From Stercorarius parasiticus (Eukaryota; Chordata; Aves; Charadriiformes; Stercorariidae), in contig VWZL01002491.1 in assembly GCA_013396915.1 (NCBI GenBank), positions 518,393 through 582,392 on the forward strand: 64,000 nt of DNA, given 5' to 3'. Below, piece after piece: positions 38,714-51,714 of this stretch. The notes below the pieces were generated by a model. The model was not told where the DNA came from. It did no database searches and saw only the letters and a program-made list of their open reading frames with translations. The position numbers were made by a program, and so were the translations under genes. Positions within the stretch are counted from its first letter, which is position 1. Every line of letters starts with the position of its first letter.

Positions 38714-38813
38714 GGTCCTGGGCAACCTGTTCTAGCTGAGCCTGCTTGAGCTGGGGGGTTGGACAAGATGACCTCCAGAGGTCCCTTCCAACCTCAACCG
38801 CTGTGTGATTCTG
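38714..38813 (+). repeat. right fragment of the older CR1, with its own 3' end
   Basis: It begins gtcctgggcaacctg, continues with ttgagctggggggttggac and gacctccagaggtcccttc, and ends ctgtgtgattctgag. This is a second complete CR1 3' terminus lying directly after that of the younger element. Together with 37389-37428 it rebuilds one continuous older CR1 interrupted by the younger one. Confidence 0.85.
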
Positions 38814-39793
38814 AGATACCAATAAATTTAAGAGACAAGAGCTGAAATTGCTGTTGTAAGCCTATCTATCCTGATTCTTGGTATGCATAAAACCTTAACT
38901 ACAGTATTAAAATTCTTTGCACTTAATTTAGAAACTCAATAGCTGCAAAATTCAATACAGATTGGTAATGAAAAATAATACAGACTGATATATGCTATGC
39001 ACATATCACATGGGTTGCTTGAAATGTCCCAGATATCAATATCTCTACAACTGGATCTACCAGAAAATCTATTAATAAGGCTGTGGCCAGCATAAACTTT
39101 CATAAAGCTACTACATTAGAATCCAAAAAAAGGAGTTGAAGATAAAATGCAATGGCAGTCACCAGCATGTTCTTCATGTGAGTCACAACCATGAAACTTT
39201 ACACCATCTGATTTGCACAACTAATCCCTAGTGATTTAGAGTTCTTACACTCAATCAAATTTAGAAGTTTAATAAAGCACAGGAAAAAAAAAATCCCTTC
39301 ACATGTCTGCATTTGTACTGTATCAGACTTAGATAAAATTTCCCTTTGCTAAAACCAGGGGTCTTAATTTCATCATCATCAGTATTTGAAAATGTCTTGT
39401 GCCAGTTCAAGGATTGGATAAAAAAAATAGGATAGAGAATGTACCAATTAAAATATAGAATGACCACAGAAAAAAAAAACAGAAGAGGTAACACATTAGG
39501 TATGCTTTCTGTTGAGAGTTTTCATTTGTACACACAGTGACATATATTCTCCTTTCAAAGAAAGGATATTTACAAATTATAGTAAAATTAAAATCAAAGG
39601 AAAATCTATATACGGTGTATCAGCATATCAGAAATATAATAATTTTCACACCAGAATTTAGTTTTTATGGCAAGAAAGTCTCACATAGCTTAAATACTGA
39701 AATATCTAGTAGAATGCAAAGCATCTAGAACTCTGTTTTATTTCTCAGAATGAACGTTCGAAATGAGAAATTCTAAAAAATGTAATTTGCTTG

Positions 39794-39798
<5 letters not shown>

Positions 39799-39828
<30 letters not shown>
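39799..39828. repeat. (TTTTG)n simple repeat
   Basis: Four perfect GTTTT units flanked by T runs. No CR1 or SINE body is attached. Confidence 0.9.
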
Positions 39829-42800
39829 AAATTATGTTGTAAATTATCTGAACCAGGATTGCCTCATCCTTCAATGGCAGTTCAGGATCTTGCCTTTTAG
39901 TACTCTGGTATTTTAAATACATATTGACTTTCAATTTCCAACAATGCCCATATACAATAATAAGCCATAGGCATTAAAGCTTTAAAACTCTTCAAAATAA
40001 TCTTAAAAAAAAAAGCTTATTCATTCTTAATTGATGCATTTTCAACCTTAGTCTTAAAAAAAACCAGAAAAATATAATTAATTCATTCCACTTAATATCC
40101 TTCCAAAATTAACCAAATCAAATGAGAGATTAAGTGTTCTGAAATTAAAGATTAATAGATGTATTACCAATAAATCTTTGCATATCTTTTCATTCAAAAC
40201 TATATAAAATACAAACTGCTGCTCTGTTGTAATCATTATGCTCTTTGCATGATTATTTTTGAATAATTAACTTCTTTATCTTAAAAAAAAAAATCTTAAT
40301 GCCAAGGACGAACATCTCTCAATATTGAATCACATCTCTACTTTAAAAATTTCTGATGCCATCTTCTTAGTAAAGGAAGAATTACCCCTCATTTTCCTTT
40401 GCATCTTATCTACTAAAATTCTAAAAATTTTAGTGACTCTTCAAGGTCTCCAAATACTCATTGTGCTATAATTTAAAAGCCTGACAGGAATCAAAGATAC
40501 CAGAACTAAAGTGCAATTTCAGGTCAGCTCCTTGTTTATCGAACGGTGATAGGTTTTGATCTGTTTCCTAGGCGAAATCATTATACCAATATTCCACCTG
40601 ACACATCTTTTAAAGATGATGTTTTTGCAATGTACAAATTCTGTCTAAAGTGAAAGGCAAGTTACAGCTCTCAAATCAAATAAAAATCTTAATAATTTTG
40701 CATAATTCTTTCAACACAATTTATCACAACTATGTTTTTTATTTTGAACTCCAAACTGCCCGACAAGCAGCAATTCATCTATTCTTTGGGATATGAAACT
40801 TCAAAGAGATAAGATGATGATCTTTATTTTTATTCAAAGGAGCTGTAATAAAATTATCCATACACTCCTCAAAAAAACAAAACCTAATGTGTTATCGTAT
40901 AAGTGATATTCCCGATTTCATATTTTTACCCTACGCACCTGAGCTTATATGCTCCATTTTATGTTATGTCTTGAATTTGTAAAACGCGTGTCTTCATGTG
41001 AACCTCCAAATTCCAATTTGTTATCTGAGTACCATAGAGAGAGACAACTAGTACATTCACACTGCACTTTCAAGAGGAGAGAAAATAAGCTCTGAATCAC
41101 CAGATAGGAGACAGAAAAAAACTTAGGGAGTGGTAGCGACTTGCAGATGATGAGAGTGAAATGCTATGGAATGGACATTTGCTGTCAGCTTCAGATGAGG
41201 TGAACCAGAAGATGTGATTCTGTGCTAAGAAAGGACAAGCTATGATGTAAATGGACTTCTCAAAAATCTGCTAGAGTGTTGAGGAAGCCAGGGTTTTAGG
41301 GTATATGGTATGAGTGTGTGTTTGTCCACAGACCTCAGTACTTGTAGTTCATCCATAGTCAAGACTAATTTACTGAAGAATAGAAAATCTCTCAAGAAAC
41401 CTTTACTTTGGTATATTGGACTGTCCTAAAAAAGATGATTGTCTGAGAGAGTATATCTTCCACAACATTTGAATTGCAATTGGAGATGTGCTATCAGAGG
41501 CAAAGCCTGAGTTCAAAGATGAATCTGCAGTCTGTAAAGGTGACCAACAACTAGAAACTGAGGCTAGAGTTAAAAACTTGAGTTCCAGAATGGTCAGAAA
41601 TTGACTTTTTGAACCTGTAGTTTGTATAATCTCCAAAGCACCAGCAGTTCTGTCAGACTAGAATAATCAGAAACTGCATCAGACTGTCCAAGAGCAGACC
41701 TTTCATCCATCTGTTTGGGAGTAAAAGTCACACTCGATGGGTCAAGAAACACCTTATACCCCAGTACCTGTTTCAGATGCAAAATTGCTGGGTTTACATA
41801 TATTTTTCAATTAAACATCTAAAGAAGCAGCTCACTGTTTTATAAAGAATAAAGATAATAGCTACATAAATGTTACAATATTTAACTTGTTGAAAGAGAA
41901 ATTACACTTTTATTTTCTGAAGTCTGTTCCAATGCTGCACTTATATGTCATATAACAGAGCTTGGTTTAAAATATAAGTAGCCATAAAAAGGTGATATGA
42001 TAATATCTTGTGCTAATGGTGCCATTATCAAGGTATAAAATGATGCCATTATTTTGCCCAACTGTGTGGCTTCATGCCCAAGGCCGTTGTTCCAGCTGGG
42101 AAGAACAACTCACAGTAATATGGCATATTATGAAATTTCCCTAAATACGTAAGAGGTTTCACAAATGGAGTGCATTTATGCAAGGCACGCTATTATGTAA
42201 TAAAAGAGGCTCCTGATTTATATCTGAGAGTAGGAAATCATGTCAAACCATCCCTTCCTAACATTCCAAAAAATGAAATATAAATTTTGAAGGCTAACTA
42301 AAATGGCAAAAAAAAAGTTGATATGGACCTCATCCTCAAATACCTGTTATAAAAATAATTTCCCATACATTTTGCAAGTAAGCCAGCTGCCAGAATACAG
42401 GGTGAAAAACCATAAACAGGTCAGTGGTCAAAAGCTAAAAATTCCTTAAAGCTCACAAAACAGAGTTTAATGCGTATAAAACCAGAGATTATAAATACAG
42501 CTAAACATGACAGCTGCAACATTTCTCCTACATCTTGAATCTCGTTTTACATACATACACAAACCATAACACGTTTCTTTCTTTGAGCATTCTTGAGAGT
42601 CATTAAGTCCCAACTTTATCTCTCAAGCTCAAGAAAAGATGAGCTGAAAGACCTGTAATGGCATCTTAACACAGTCATTATTAACATCTGGTCAGTTACT
42701 AGTTTTGTACTTCAAGCATGATCATTAGCAAAAGTACATTCCTCTTCATGCTCACAAATTGACACTGCAAAGGGAAGAATAATTCTTGGCATCATTCTCA

Positions 42801-45542
42801 CATAAGAAGCAAATCTAAATTATGACATCAGTTCAGATTTACTCAATAGTGAATTACCAAATCCAATTTACCCAGGACCTTGTAATTTAGTTTCAATCTA
42901 ATTTAATTCAATTTTAGCTGTGATATATAAATGTTGATTAGTAGACTATTGCATAAGAATATAAAGTACCTAAGTTTCTTAAGTTACTACTGTTTAAGAT
43001 ACAGTAGTTTTCTCTTTTTTTGTTCGTTCAAAGAAAGATCTGAACGGTATTAGGAACCATCAAAACAAATGTTAATAAAATTAAATCCGGAATCCATGCC
43101 AATTAACTCTACAGCATAATTTTATAGCATGCAGAAAAAATATCTTCCTTCGCAAACAAACTGAACTACAAATGTGCTCCATATTTTATACAACAGGCCA
43201 CACTGACAGGGGCTTATCCTTGTGAAAGATACAGCTACAACCACTGCTCTTCAAAAATGCAGTGTACTAATATTTGAAATATAGATTTTTTTTTATCATG
43301 TGGCCATAAAACCTACTTTCAAACTTAATTCAAACAAAATATTTCATGTATTTTACTTTTTTATCAAAACAAAAATTTAAATGAATAAAAGAATCTTTCA
43401 AATTATTAGAAAATAGAAGAGATTTTTGGAATTAAATATACCAGCGGTCCAAAGTCACAACCGAGTTTTTGTAGCCTACCTCCTGGGAAGATTAACTTGC
43501 AAAGGCTTTTTCAAAAACCTTTTTTATACAATGATGAATAGAAAAAAAAAAATAATTACTCTCAGTTCTAAATTTATCTTTTAGATCAGCAAATATTCAG
43601 ATTCATCTTGGACAAGTTTTCAGAGTTGGCTGAAAAATGGTTAAGTAATTAAGTTAATTCAACCACTTAATACTGAGCCACTGTAGTTAGAAAAGAATGA
43701 GAGGAAGAGGGAAAAGCTACTCATCTGTAGCTGAGCATCTTAGCTGAATGAAATCAACAGTAAAAATCCCCTTGTTTCCATTAGGGTAATATCCTTTAGT
43801 CCTCTGTAAATACCTGGCTACTGCAATGATGTTCGCTGCCTTTATAGACGGGAGGCCTTGTCATAGAAAGCCTGAACAACTTGTGTTCTTCTCTGCTGCT
43901 TAGAATTCAAAAAAATAAGAAAAGCATGGATCTCACAACTATGTATTATCTTGAGAAGCAAAGACAATGGAAACCAAAGACTTCAAAGACTTTATCCCAC
44001 TAGGAAATCAACAGGACCTTCTGGATCACAATCCTTTGCCAAATCTCATCACAAACTTAGAATACGCAGAGTTGCAATGTAAGTACATACCCTCACTGTC
44101 TACCCTTTAGTTTACTCCACAACACAACTGAACACAAACAAAACAGCGTTTCAGCCCTGAGCAGCCCTATTCAACAGTCTCTGAAAAAACGTGTTGCACT
44201 CCTTGTCCTGCAACAGTAGGTACCAAGGTACAATGTACATTATACTTCTCCGTAGACTTCAGAATAGTGACCCAATGACCTCTCACTGACACAAATTTTT
44301 ATAAATCTACAAGTATTAAAAATGCACAGTCCAATTTGTACCCAGAATTTTCATACTTAATCTGCTTGAAAACACCAACACAACACAATGTGCATCTTGG
44401 GTGCCAGCCACAGCAACCATAACGTCACTGAATAATAATAGCATATGCATAGGTTCAACATCAGGGTATACACCATTTTGCTGATGTGTACTGATAACTA
44501 TTTATTGGTATATGCACAAGATGCAGCTTCTAGTTTATTCAGAGATGTTTTTATTTGTGACTAACCTTGGTTGCTAACCAGTTATTTTCTAAAAATGGTT
44601 TGAAGGAAATGGACAGGAACAACTTAGCTATGCCTATTCAGAAACAGATAAGGATTTTTTAAGAGAGAAGATCTTCTCAGAGACTTCTCACTGAAACCAC
44701 CCCCTTGGGAACTCTCCACAACCAAGCAGGCTCTGCCAGGCTTCCGGCTTGCCACAGGGCCTTCTGGTTATCCAGAGACCATGAAAGAGCCTCTTGTTCC
44801 TCCCAGACCCATGATCCCAGCTGTGCCTCTGGACGGTAAGAATATGCTTCAACTTTGAGATCTTCAGGGAGTAACTCATAGTGACCTTACAGAGTTCCAT
44901 GATCTTTTGCTTTAGAGATCTTCTAATACTACCAAGTGAAAGTACAATGAAAGAACACTTTAAAGTACAACATGGACTTACGCCAAATTGCCAGCTTTTT
45001 TTTTTCCCCCACAATATTGCATTTTCTGGTCTTTATTTCAAGACAGGTGAACATCAGTAAAAACTAAGCTATGACAAGCTGCATCTAACACATTTTCACG
45101 AATAAAAGTATGTTAAAAATCAGGATAAACCCATCAGTAACTGTCATTTGCTATTTACACAGCTGTATTTATGCCAAAGCTGTAAAGAGCAATTAAAATA
45201 TTTAATCTGGGAATTTAGTTAGAATTTTATTTTGCAATATTCACTAAAAATTAAAAACTGCCATGATAACACTCAAGATACATGATAAGAAGCTCTGCCT
45301 CTGGGATACAAAATAATCACGAAATTTATCTACACAAATACATAATGTACAATTTGAAGGCTTTTTTCAGTTTCCACACTGAGTGTATTAAACGTTTGAT
45401 GCTTAGGGATATAATTCCTTTCGTTGCCTTGCTCACCATTTCACAAGATATTTTGCCCTCAAGCAATGATACATTTGTCTGCAACATATTCGTAGCACTT
45501 TGGAAATAGCTGCTTTACTTGTTGAAATATATTTAAAAAATA

Positions 45543-45568
45543 ACACACACACACACAAAAAAAAAAAA
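45543..45568. repeat. (AC)n microsatellite with A tract
   Basis: Seven AC units are followed by a run of A, ordinary vertebrate microsatellite sequence. Confidence 0.9.
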
Positions 45569-45790
45569 GAGTGAAGGATTTTATTAGAAAAGCAGTAGAG
45601 GTGTAAGGGACATTTAAAGAGGCTGTAATGGGGTTATTTTTTTTTTTTCCCCTCTTACCACTCCATTTTATTGGATAATACAGTAAGATAGTTGGATGTT
45701 TTAGTGGTAATATGGCAGGACAAAATCTGTGCATCTCCCGTTAACATGGTTTCACTGTATTCAAATTTTAACCTGCTCAAATCTTTTTAT

Positions 45791-45812
45791 AGATATATAT
45801 ATCTATCTATCT
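45791..45812. repeat. TA/TATC microsatellite at a CR1 3' junction
   Basis: The run agatatatatatctatctatct ends a few bases before the 3' terminus of the minus-strand CR1 at 45817. A simple repeat beside the LINE 3' end may mark the integration site or have grown from it. Confidence 0.85.
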
Positions 45813-45816
45813 CAGG

Positions 45817-46720
45817 GTTTCACAGAATAGTTGTGGTTGGAAGGGACCTCTGGAATTTTCCAACCCCCCCTGCTCAGGCAGGGCCACCTAGAGCATGTGG
45901 CCCAGGACCATGTCCAGACGAGTTCTGATTATCTCCAAGGTGGGAGACTCTACAACCTCCCTGAGCAACCTGTGCCAGTGCTTGGACCTCACAGTAAAAA
46001 TAGTATTTCCCGATGTTCAGATGGAACGTCCTGTGTGTTAGTTTGCACCCATTGCCTCTGGTCACCACTGAAAAGAATCTGGCTCCGTCTGTACCCTCCC
46101 TTCCAGTATTTATATACATTGATGAGATCCCCCTGACCTTTCTTCTCTTCTCCAGGCTGCACAGTCCCAGCTCTCTCAGCCTTCCCTCATAGGAGAGATG
46201 CTCCAGTCACTTCACCATCTTAGACACCCTTTGCTGGACTCCCTTCTGTAGCTTTTGTGCTGGGGAGCCCAGAACTGAGCACAGTCCTCCAGATGTGGCC
46301 TCACCACTGCTGAGCAGAGGGGAAGGATCACCTCTCTCAACTGCTGGCAACGCTCCACCTAATTCAGCCCAGGATACCATCCACTGCCTTTGTCACTAAC
46401 GGATGTTGCTGCCTCTTGGTCAGCTTGGTGTCCAACAGAACCCCCAGGGTCTTTTCTGCACAGCTGCTTTCCATCTGGGCAGCCCCCCAGCATGTACTGG
46501 TTGCTCCTACCCCAGTGCAGGACTTTGCACTTCCCTTTGCTGAACTTCATCAGGTTCCTGTCAGACCATTTCTCCAGCCTCTCCTGGTCCTACCGGATGG
46601 CAGCACAACCCCTGGCACATCAGTCCCTCCTCCCAGTTCTGTGTCAACGGCAAACTTGCTGAGGGAACACTCCGCCCCATCATTCAGTTCAGATGAATAC
46701 ATTAAAACCCAAACCACTAT
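45817..46720 (-). repeat. CR1 LINE, 5'-truncated, minus strand
   Basis: The 3' end is at about 45817 (ggtttcacagaatagttg on the plus strand) and the element reads leftward-to-3' on the minus strand. The minus-strand frame at 46359-46550 carries MKFSKGKCKVLHWGRSNQYM and the frame at 45874-46119 carries DGARFFSVVTRGNG, both CR1 ORF2 C-terminal motifs. The frame at 46550-46768 carries LSKFAVDTELGGG, the decayed form of the reverse transcriptase motif FADDTKLGG with A-D-D altered to A-V-D. It is in the sense orientation relative to the host gene. It belongs to a different subfamily from the 23.6-kb and 37.4-kb copies. The 5' boundary near 46720 is approximate. Confidence 0.93.
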
Positions 46721-48049
46721 TCCACAAATGCTGATTTCACTAACAAAGTGTACCATAATGAACAGCATAAATGGTCAGATTTTAATCTAACTTCAGGACA
46801 AATAGAATTGTAACAATATACAGTTCTGACACTGAAATAATCCTGACTTGTATATGGAAATGAATATGGAAATGTATGGAAAATAATTACATCAAGGAAC
46901 ATACATATATATTCCTTATATATATACACACATTTTGTATACATATATAAGTGAAAAGTAAATGGCATCGGTAAAATGTACCCACCAGGCCACATTCAGC
47001 TTTAGATATCTGTATCCCCCATTCAGTTTATCTATTTTCAATTTAGTATCTTTTTATGCCTATCACCAATTCCCTGACGTACTTTATTTCTAGTACAACA
47101 GAATAGGTAAGCGGAAGGTATTAAAGAAAATCCAGTTAATATTGCTGAACAAGTTTATTTGAATATTGATGCAGGGCTTGTAAAAAATTAGTTTCAGGCT
47201 TATAGTTAAATTCTGTGTTTTGACTAAATGAAATCTGTTTCTGGTGAAAGAAGGATTAGGAAATTCCTACTGCAGAAAACGGATGCTGCTTTGCAGCAAA
47301 TTGTTATGGTTGTATGATGAGGAAAAATAGCTTTAAACCTCAAACTAAGTTTTAATGTCATATGGACCTAATTTTTCTGGCAGTCATGTCTCATACAAGG
47401 TCAGAGAAAAAGCATTTTCTGAAAACGCCTCAGAATATCCTATAAGCTTCATAATCCACACAGTTTAGCTTTTCCTAACTGAACAAACACTTCCTATCTT
47501 TTTTTCCTGAGAGAATAAAAGGACCAGTAATTCCTTATACCATTTTTTCTATTAACTACACTCTTTCCTTTATAAAAGATAATATATCTTCTTTAGCCGA
47601 TCACAAAGCAAAAATAAGGAGTTCGTGTATAAAGCAATTTGTGAGCAATCAACATGCAATATTCAGGCTATTCATCAGAGCCCCCAGCCACAGGAAGAAT
47701 TTGTTTTCATTGAGATATGAATACTGAGTTAATAGGGGGTTGAAAAGAAGGTACTGAAGAGACATGAAAAAATACCCTAAACTAACAAAAGATGACCTCT
47801 GTCTAATTCTAAAGCTAAATTTTCCACAAAATCTGACCTTACGACATACAGTACTGTTTTTTAAAACAGTTTAGAAGGTTTGCATTACACATTTCTTAAA
47901 TAAAAGAGTTTCTACGCAAATTTAAAGAGGATGATTGAAATAGCTCTTCAAAAGTTAAAGGGGAGAAATGGAAAACCCAGGGATCCAATGACATTTCAAC
48001 AGAAGCCAAAACAGAAGATGTTGTTGCACAGCTACTCTCAATGATGTAC

Positions 48050-48146
48050 CTGCTACCACCATGAAGAGTGATGCTGCTGCCATGACAGCCACCACCCAGG
48101 ACAGCAGCTGGTGAAAGATATTTTGGATTCCTGACATAGAAGATGC
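48050..48146 (-). other. exon-like interval encoding a possible transmembrane segment, unidentified
   Basis: On the minus strand an acceptor (atttcctcgttctcag) precedes 48146 and a donor (GTAGCAG|gtacat) follows 48050, enclosing 97 nt. The frame starting at the first base reads ASSMSGIQNIFHQLLSWVVA, then VMAAASLFMVVA, giving about 20 hydrophobic residues that would span a membrane. A second frame is also open through this stretch (47896-48225). The local GC content is higher than that of its surroundings. I recognise no protein. It may be an exon of a nested gene, an alternative exon, or chance. Confidence 0.25.
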
Positions 48147-49384
48147 CTGAGAACGAGGAAATAATTGCCTTTTGTTGTCTGTTTACACAGCCCACCACAA
48201 TGAGGTTTTGATTCAGGACTGGCACTACATCACAATTATTCTTATTACTAGAATTATGCTAACAAATGCCCATGTTTACCCCCCATTGCTGGTGTGAAAG
48301 GGGAATTTTTAAAAGAAAATGGATAGGAAGAAGGGGAGACTACTGATAGAGTGTGAACAAAAAAGGCTTATTTGACAGCAGGAGAACAATAAAGACAGAT
48401 GTTAGGTTCAGACCACAGACATCGAGAAACAAGGAAAAAATCTATCACCCTAGCATGCACACAAACACTACTTGATTTCTTCAGAAGAGTTTAGCATATG
48501 ACAACTAGCAGATTAGAAAAAGTAGATACGCAACTACAAGCAGTATAATGATGCTCAAGCCAGAACAACTACCAATACTGTGTTTGTAGAGACAAGGGAC
48601 AATTCAAAGGAAAACAAAATAATCAAAAAGGATATTTTTTACACTTAACTTCTACCCAGAAGATTAAAGAGACCTTTGTTTTGGGAGACGAAATGACTGA
48701 TGAGGACAGAAAATTCTTTTGTTCTTTCTGTTTCTGAATAATGGAATGCTTCACTGAGGGAAATAATGTCTACGGAAATACGGGGTCATATTATTACAGA
48801 AATCTAGAATTAGAACATAGAATTTAAACTGGTTAAACTTTGCTTTGAAAATTTCCTTAATGACTATGAGGTGCCAATAGATCGTTCTGACTACTTTGCA
48901 AGATGGAACTCAATGGTACAAATGTCTTTGCACTTGGGATATCAGAAACAAAAATAAAAGTGCTACACTAACAAGACTTAAAATCCTAATTTACATTTTT
49001 TTAATGTACCACCCTCAATTATATAAAAAATAATATTATCTATGTTTTCAAAGAATTTTGGTCCAGTTGAAGGCTCAGCACAAGGTATTTTATATGCATT
49101 TCATGTCTGCTATCCTAGGAGAAAGAAAGATGAAAGAGAGCAACAGGTTACACTGTTGTCAGGCAGTAAAACTGTCAACGTACATGAAAACCAAAGTAAA
49201 CAAGGACATAAGATAAAGAATGTTTTGTTTGAAAGTCATATTTGGTAGAAACACCCTGCTCCTTAGCTTATCAAGCACTTTCTTTAAAGCTGCAGTTTTA
49301 GTAACCTCAAAAACTTAATTCCACCAATACATAGTTTAATAGTTAAAATGAAATTGATTTATAAAACATTTCAATAAAAAAATT

Positions 49385-49699
49385 TCAATCAATCAAATCA
49401 TAATACTTCATATCAATCCTCATAATATTTGGTTTTGATATTTTTCTTTCCTTCACTTCCATTAGTTTCTTCAGTACAAAAGTAATCTCAGTATACAACC
49501 TGAAGGAGTCTCCACTCCAATTCTCCTCTTGAAACCTCTTAGCTCTAACCTCAGTATGAGTTTTTGTTTCTCTTTCGAGTTCTAGCATGCAGTTCTGAAT
49601 ATCCTGCGACAAGGTTCTTATCTTCTCAGAGCACAGCAATAGCCCAGTGCAGCAAAGCTTTTCAAGGCACGATGTCCCGCACTTATAGACTACCAGGTT
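49385..49699 (-). other. exon-like open frame with coiled-coil-like peptide, unidentified
   Basis: A strong acceptor-like tract (gctctctctgttttcag) ends just before 49699 on the minus strand. From the next base the frame is open for 104 codons to a stop ending at 49385. The peptide begins NLVVYKCGTSCLEK, has a charged part (IQNCMLELERETKTHTEVRA) and ends in a lysine-rich segment (VLKKLMEVKERKISKPN). It would be a terminal exon if real, but no AATAAA is obvious just downstream on the minus strand. No family is recognised. Confidence 0.2.
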
Positions 49700-51714
49700 C
49701 TGAAAACAGAGAGAGCTGCCTCAGAGCTTTAATGACTTTTCTACCTGGAAATGTCCAAGCCATATTTTAAAGGAGAGCAATCTTTCTTGTCTGCTACTTA
49801 TTACTATTCGTGGTACAACTACAAAAAAATCACAAGGACTGTCTCAACAGCATCAAACATTAGGCAACATCTGCACTACTTGTTTCAGGCATATAATTCA
49901 ATGTAGCGGTAAGGGGAAAAAAAAAAGCTTTGTGATTAAACTCTATAAAAACAGGGAGATAATTAAAAATATATCACATGTTGTTTGACTGAATAATATT
50001 CAATAGGTTGATTTAATCTTCTCCTTTACTCACATGATGAATGAAAAGAGGGACAACCTATTTTATTAAAAGATGGATGATCACCTTCATGAGAAAGACA
50101 TAAGAAATACTTCTAGTATGTCTCCTGGAAGAGGGTAATTCAGCATACACATGAGCATGGTGAAAATCTAAGGAATGTTTTGGCTCATCAAAAATAACCC
50201 ATTAACTAGCAGCTCCTCAGTCACAGCTAGAGATGCCATGTATTATTATTTACTACACTTTGACATCCTTCAGAACCTTTTATATTCAGTTTAGACCAAA
50301 GTGTGCCCTTAACTAATAAAATACACAGAACTGAAGTAAAACCATATGGAACGCCTATCTGATTTTGCCATGATGACCAAGAGCTGAGCTTCAGTATTAC
50401 TTGAAGAAAAATGAGAAAAACCTCCGAGAAACAAATATAGCTTATAAAAATAAACAGCAAACTCACCTCTTGCATAAGTAATGCAAACTACATTAAGTTA
50501 ATGGAGTCATGCCTTAAAATCCTAGTAGCAATTTTGATTAACTTTTGGGATATGATTTATTTTATTACACTGATAGAAGGGTAAAAAAATTATGCTTATC
50601 TGATTAATAAGCATTTGCTGAGCATCTTCTCAGACTCCTGGAACGTTTACTGAAAAGAAATAGTTTAAATAAGCTTCTGTATATTCTGATGGACACAGTT
50701 ATCTTTGGACAGGGGTTAATCAAATATTCACTCTTGTAGGAGTGGGATATTTGGCAGTTAATTCCCCAAAATGTCTGGGGCCTTATAAAAGCACAAGGGC
50801 AGTACAACTGTCTAAAAAAAAATAAAAATAGACACCCTTCCAGGAAATACATAGTACACTGCATCTCCTAAAGGTCATGTGAGTCTTTTACACAGTTTGA
50901 AATCAAACGTATAAAAACACATTTTAGTGTATATCCTAAATGAATTATAATCATGAATAATGTCAAACATGAATCAAATGAAAAAGCATGCCAAACGCCC
51001 ACAAACTTACTAACTATGGAAAGTTTTCTATCTATGTTAGTCAGAACTTGTAGTCTGTCTTGGGTAAAATAAGCTAAGTTTAAGCTTTTATTCAGAGCAA
51101 ATATCCGTTTTAACATTTGCTGAAAGCACATTTAGTTCATACAAGGACAGAGTACAGTGTACTTACACAGACATCACAACCAGGGGAAAAAAACCCACAC
51201 CACCAAAACAAAAGATACCAGGAGAAACTGAGAAAATGAATGTAAGCTATTTCTTAATTTTCAGCAGCATAACATAGCTTCCTCTTCTTTGAGAAAAAAC
51301 TTCTTTCCTTCACTTACTAAATCATGTTTTCATATTGACTTGGACATGTTTTTGACTAACTGATAAATTACTGACACATTGGATTAAAGTAGATTTTAAA
51401 AAAACGTAAAGACAGGTTTGTACGTAAATTTTTAGTCTGACATTAAATCCACCAATATACCCAGCTATGGATTCAGCTGCAGAGGACACAAACCCACAGA
51501 GCTCTCCAAAACTCATGGTGATTCTATGAAGCAAACCATGGTGGTCCCATTGTACAAGTGCATAAATGGGTAACCTCTCCACAAGACAGAACTGAATGAC
51601 TTAAGGACATGAAACTGACAAAAATGAAATGTCTGCAACAATTTCTGCATAGATTTCTGCAACATACTGCATAGATTTTTCTCTCTTCTCCTCTCACCCT
51701 CTTTGATCAGGAAA

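Larger units (their letters stand above)
38814..45816. other. intronic DNA without recognised genes; simple repeats
   Basis: About 7 kb with no recognised exon. Features seen are a (TTTTG)n run at 39799-39828, an (AC)7 followed by an A run at 45543-45568, a T run at about 45638-45649, and a TATC/TA run at 45791-45812 abutting the next CR1. The minus-strand frame at 44688-45014 is relatively GC-rich but unrecognised. Confidence 0.55.
46721..51714. other. intronic DNA with two unidentified exon-like frames
   Basis: Apart from the candidate exons at 48050-48146 and 49385-49699 (listed separately) and a TA-rich run at 46903-46948, nothing recognisable is present. Confidence 0.5.

Noticed and set aside
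44688..45014. GC-richer minus-strand frame of 108 codons, also readable in a second frame
   Set aside because: No similarity to CR1 or to any protein I know. It may be an unrecognised repeat, but I cannot support that.
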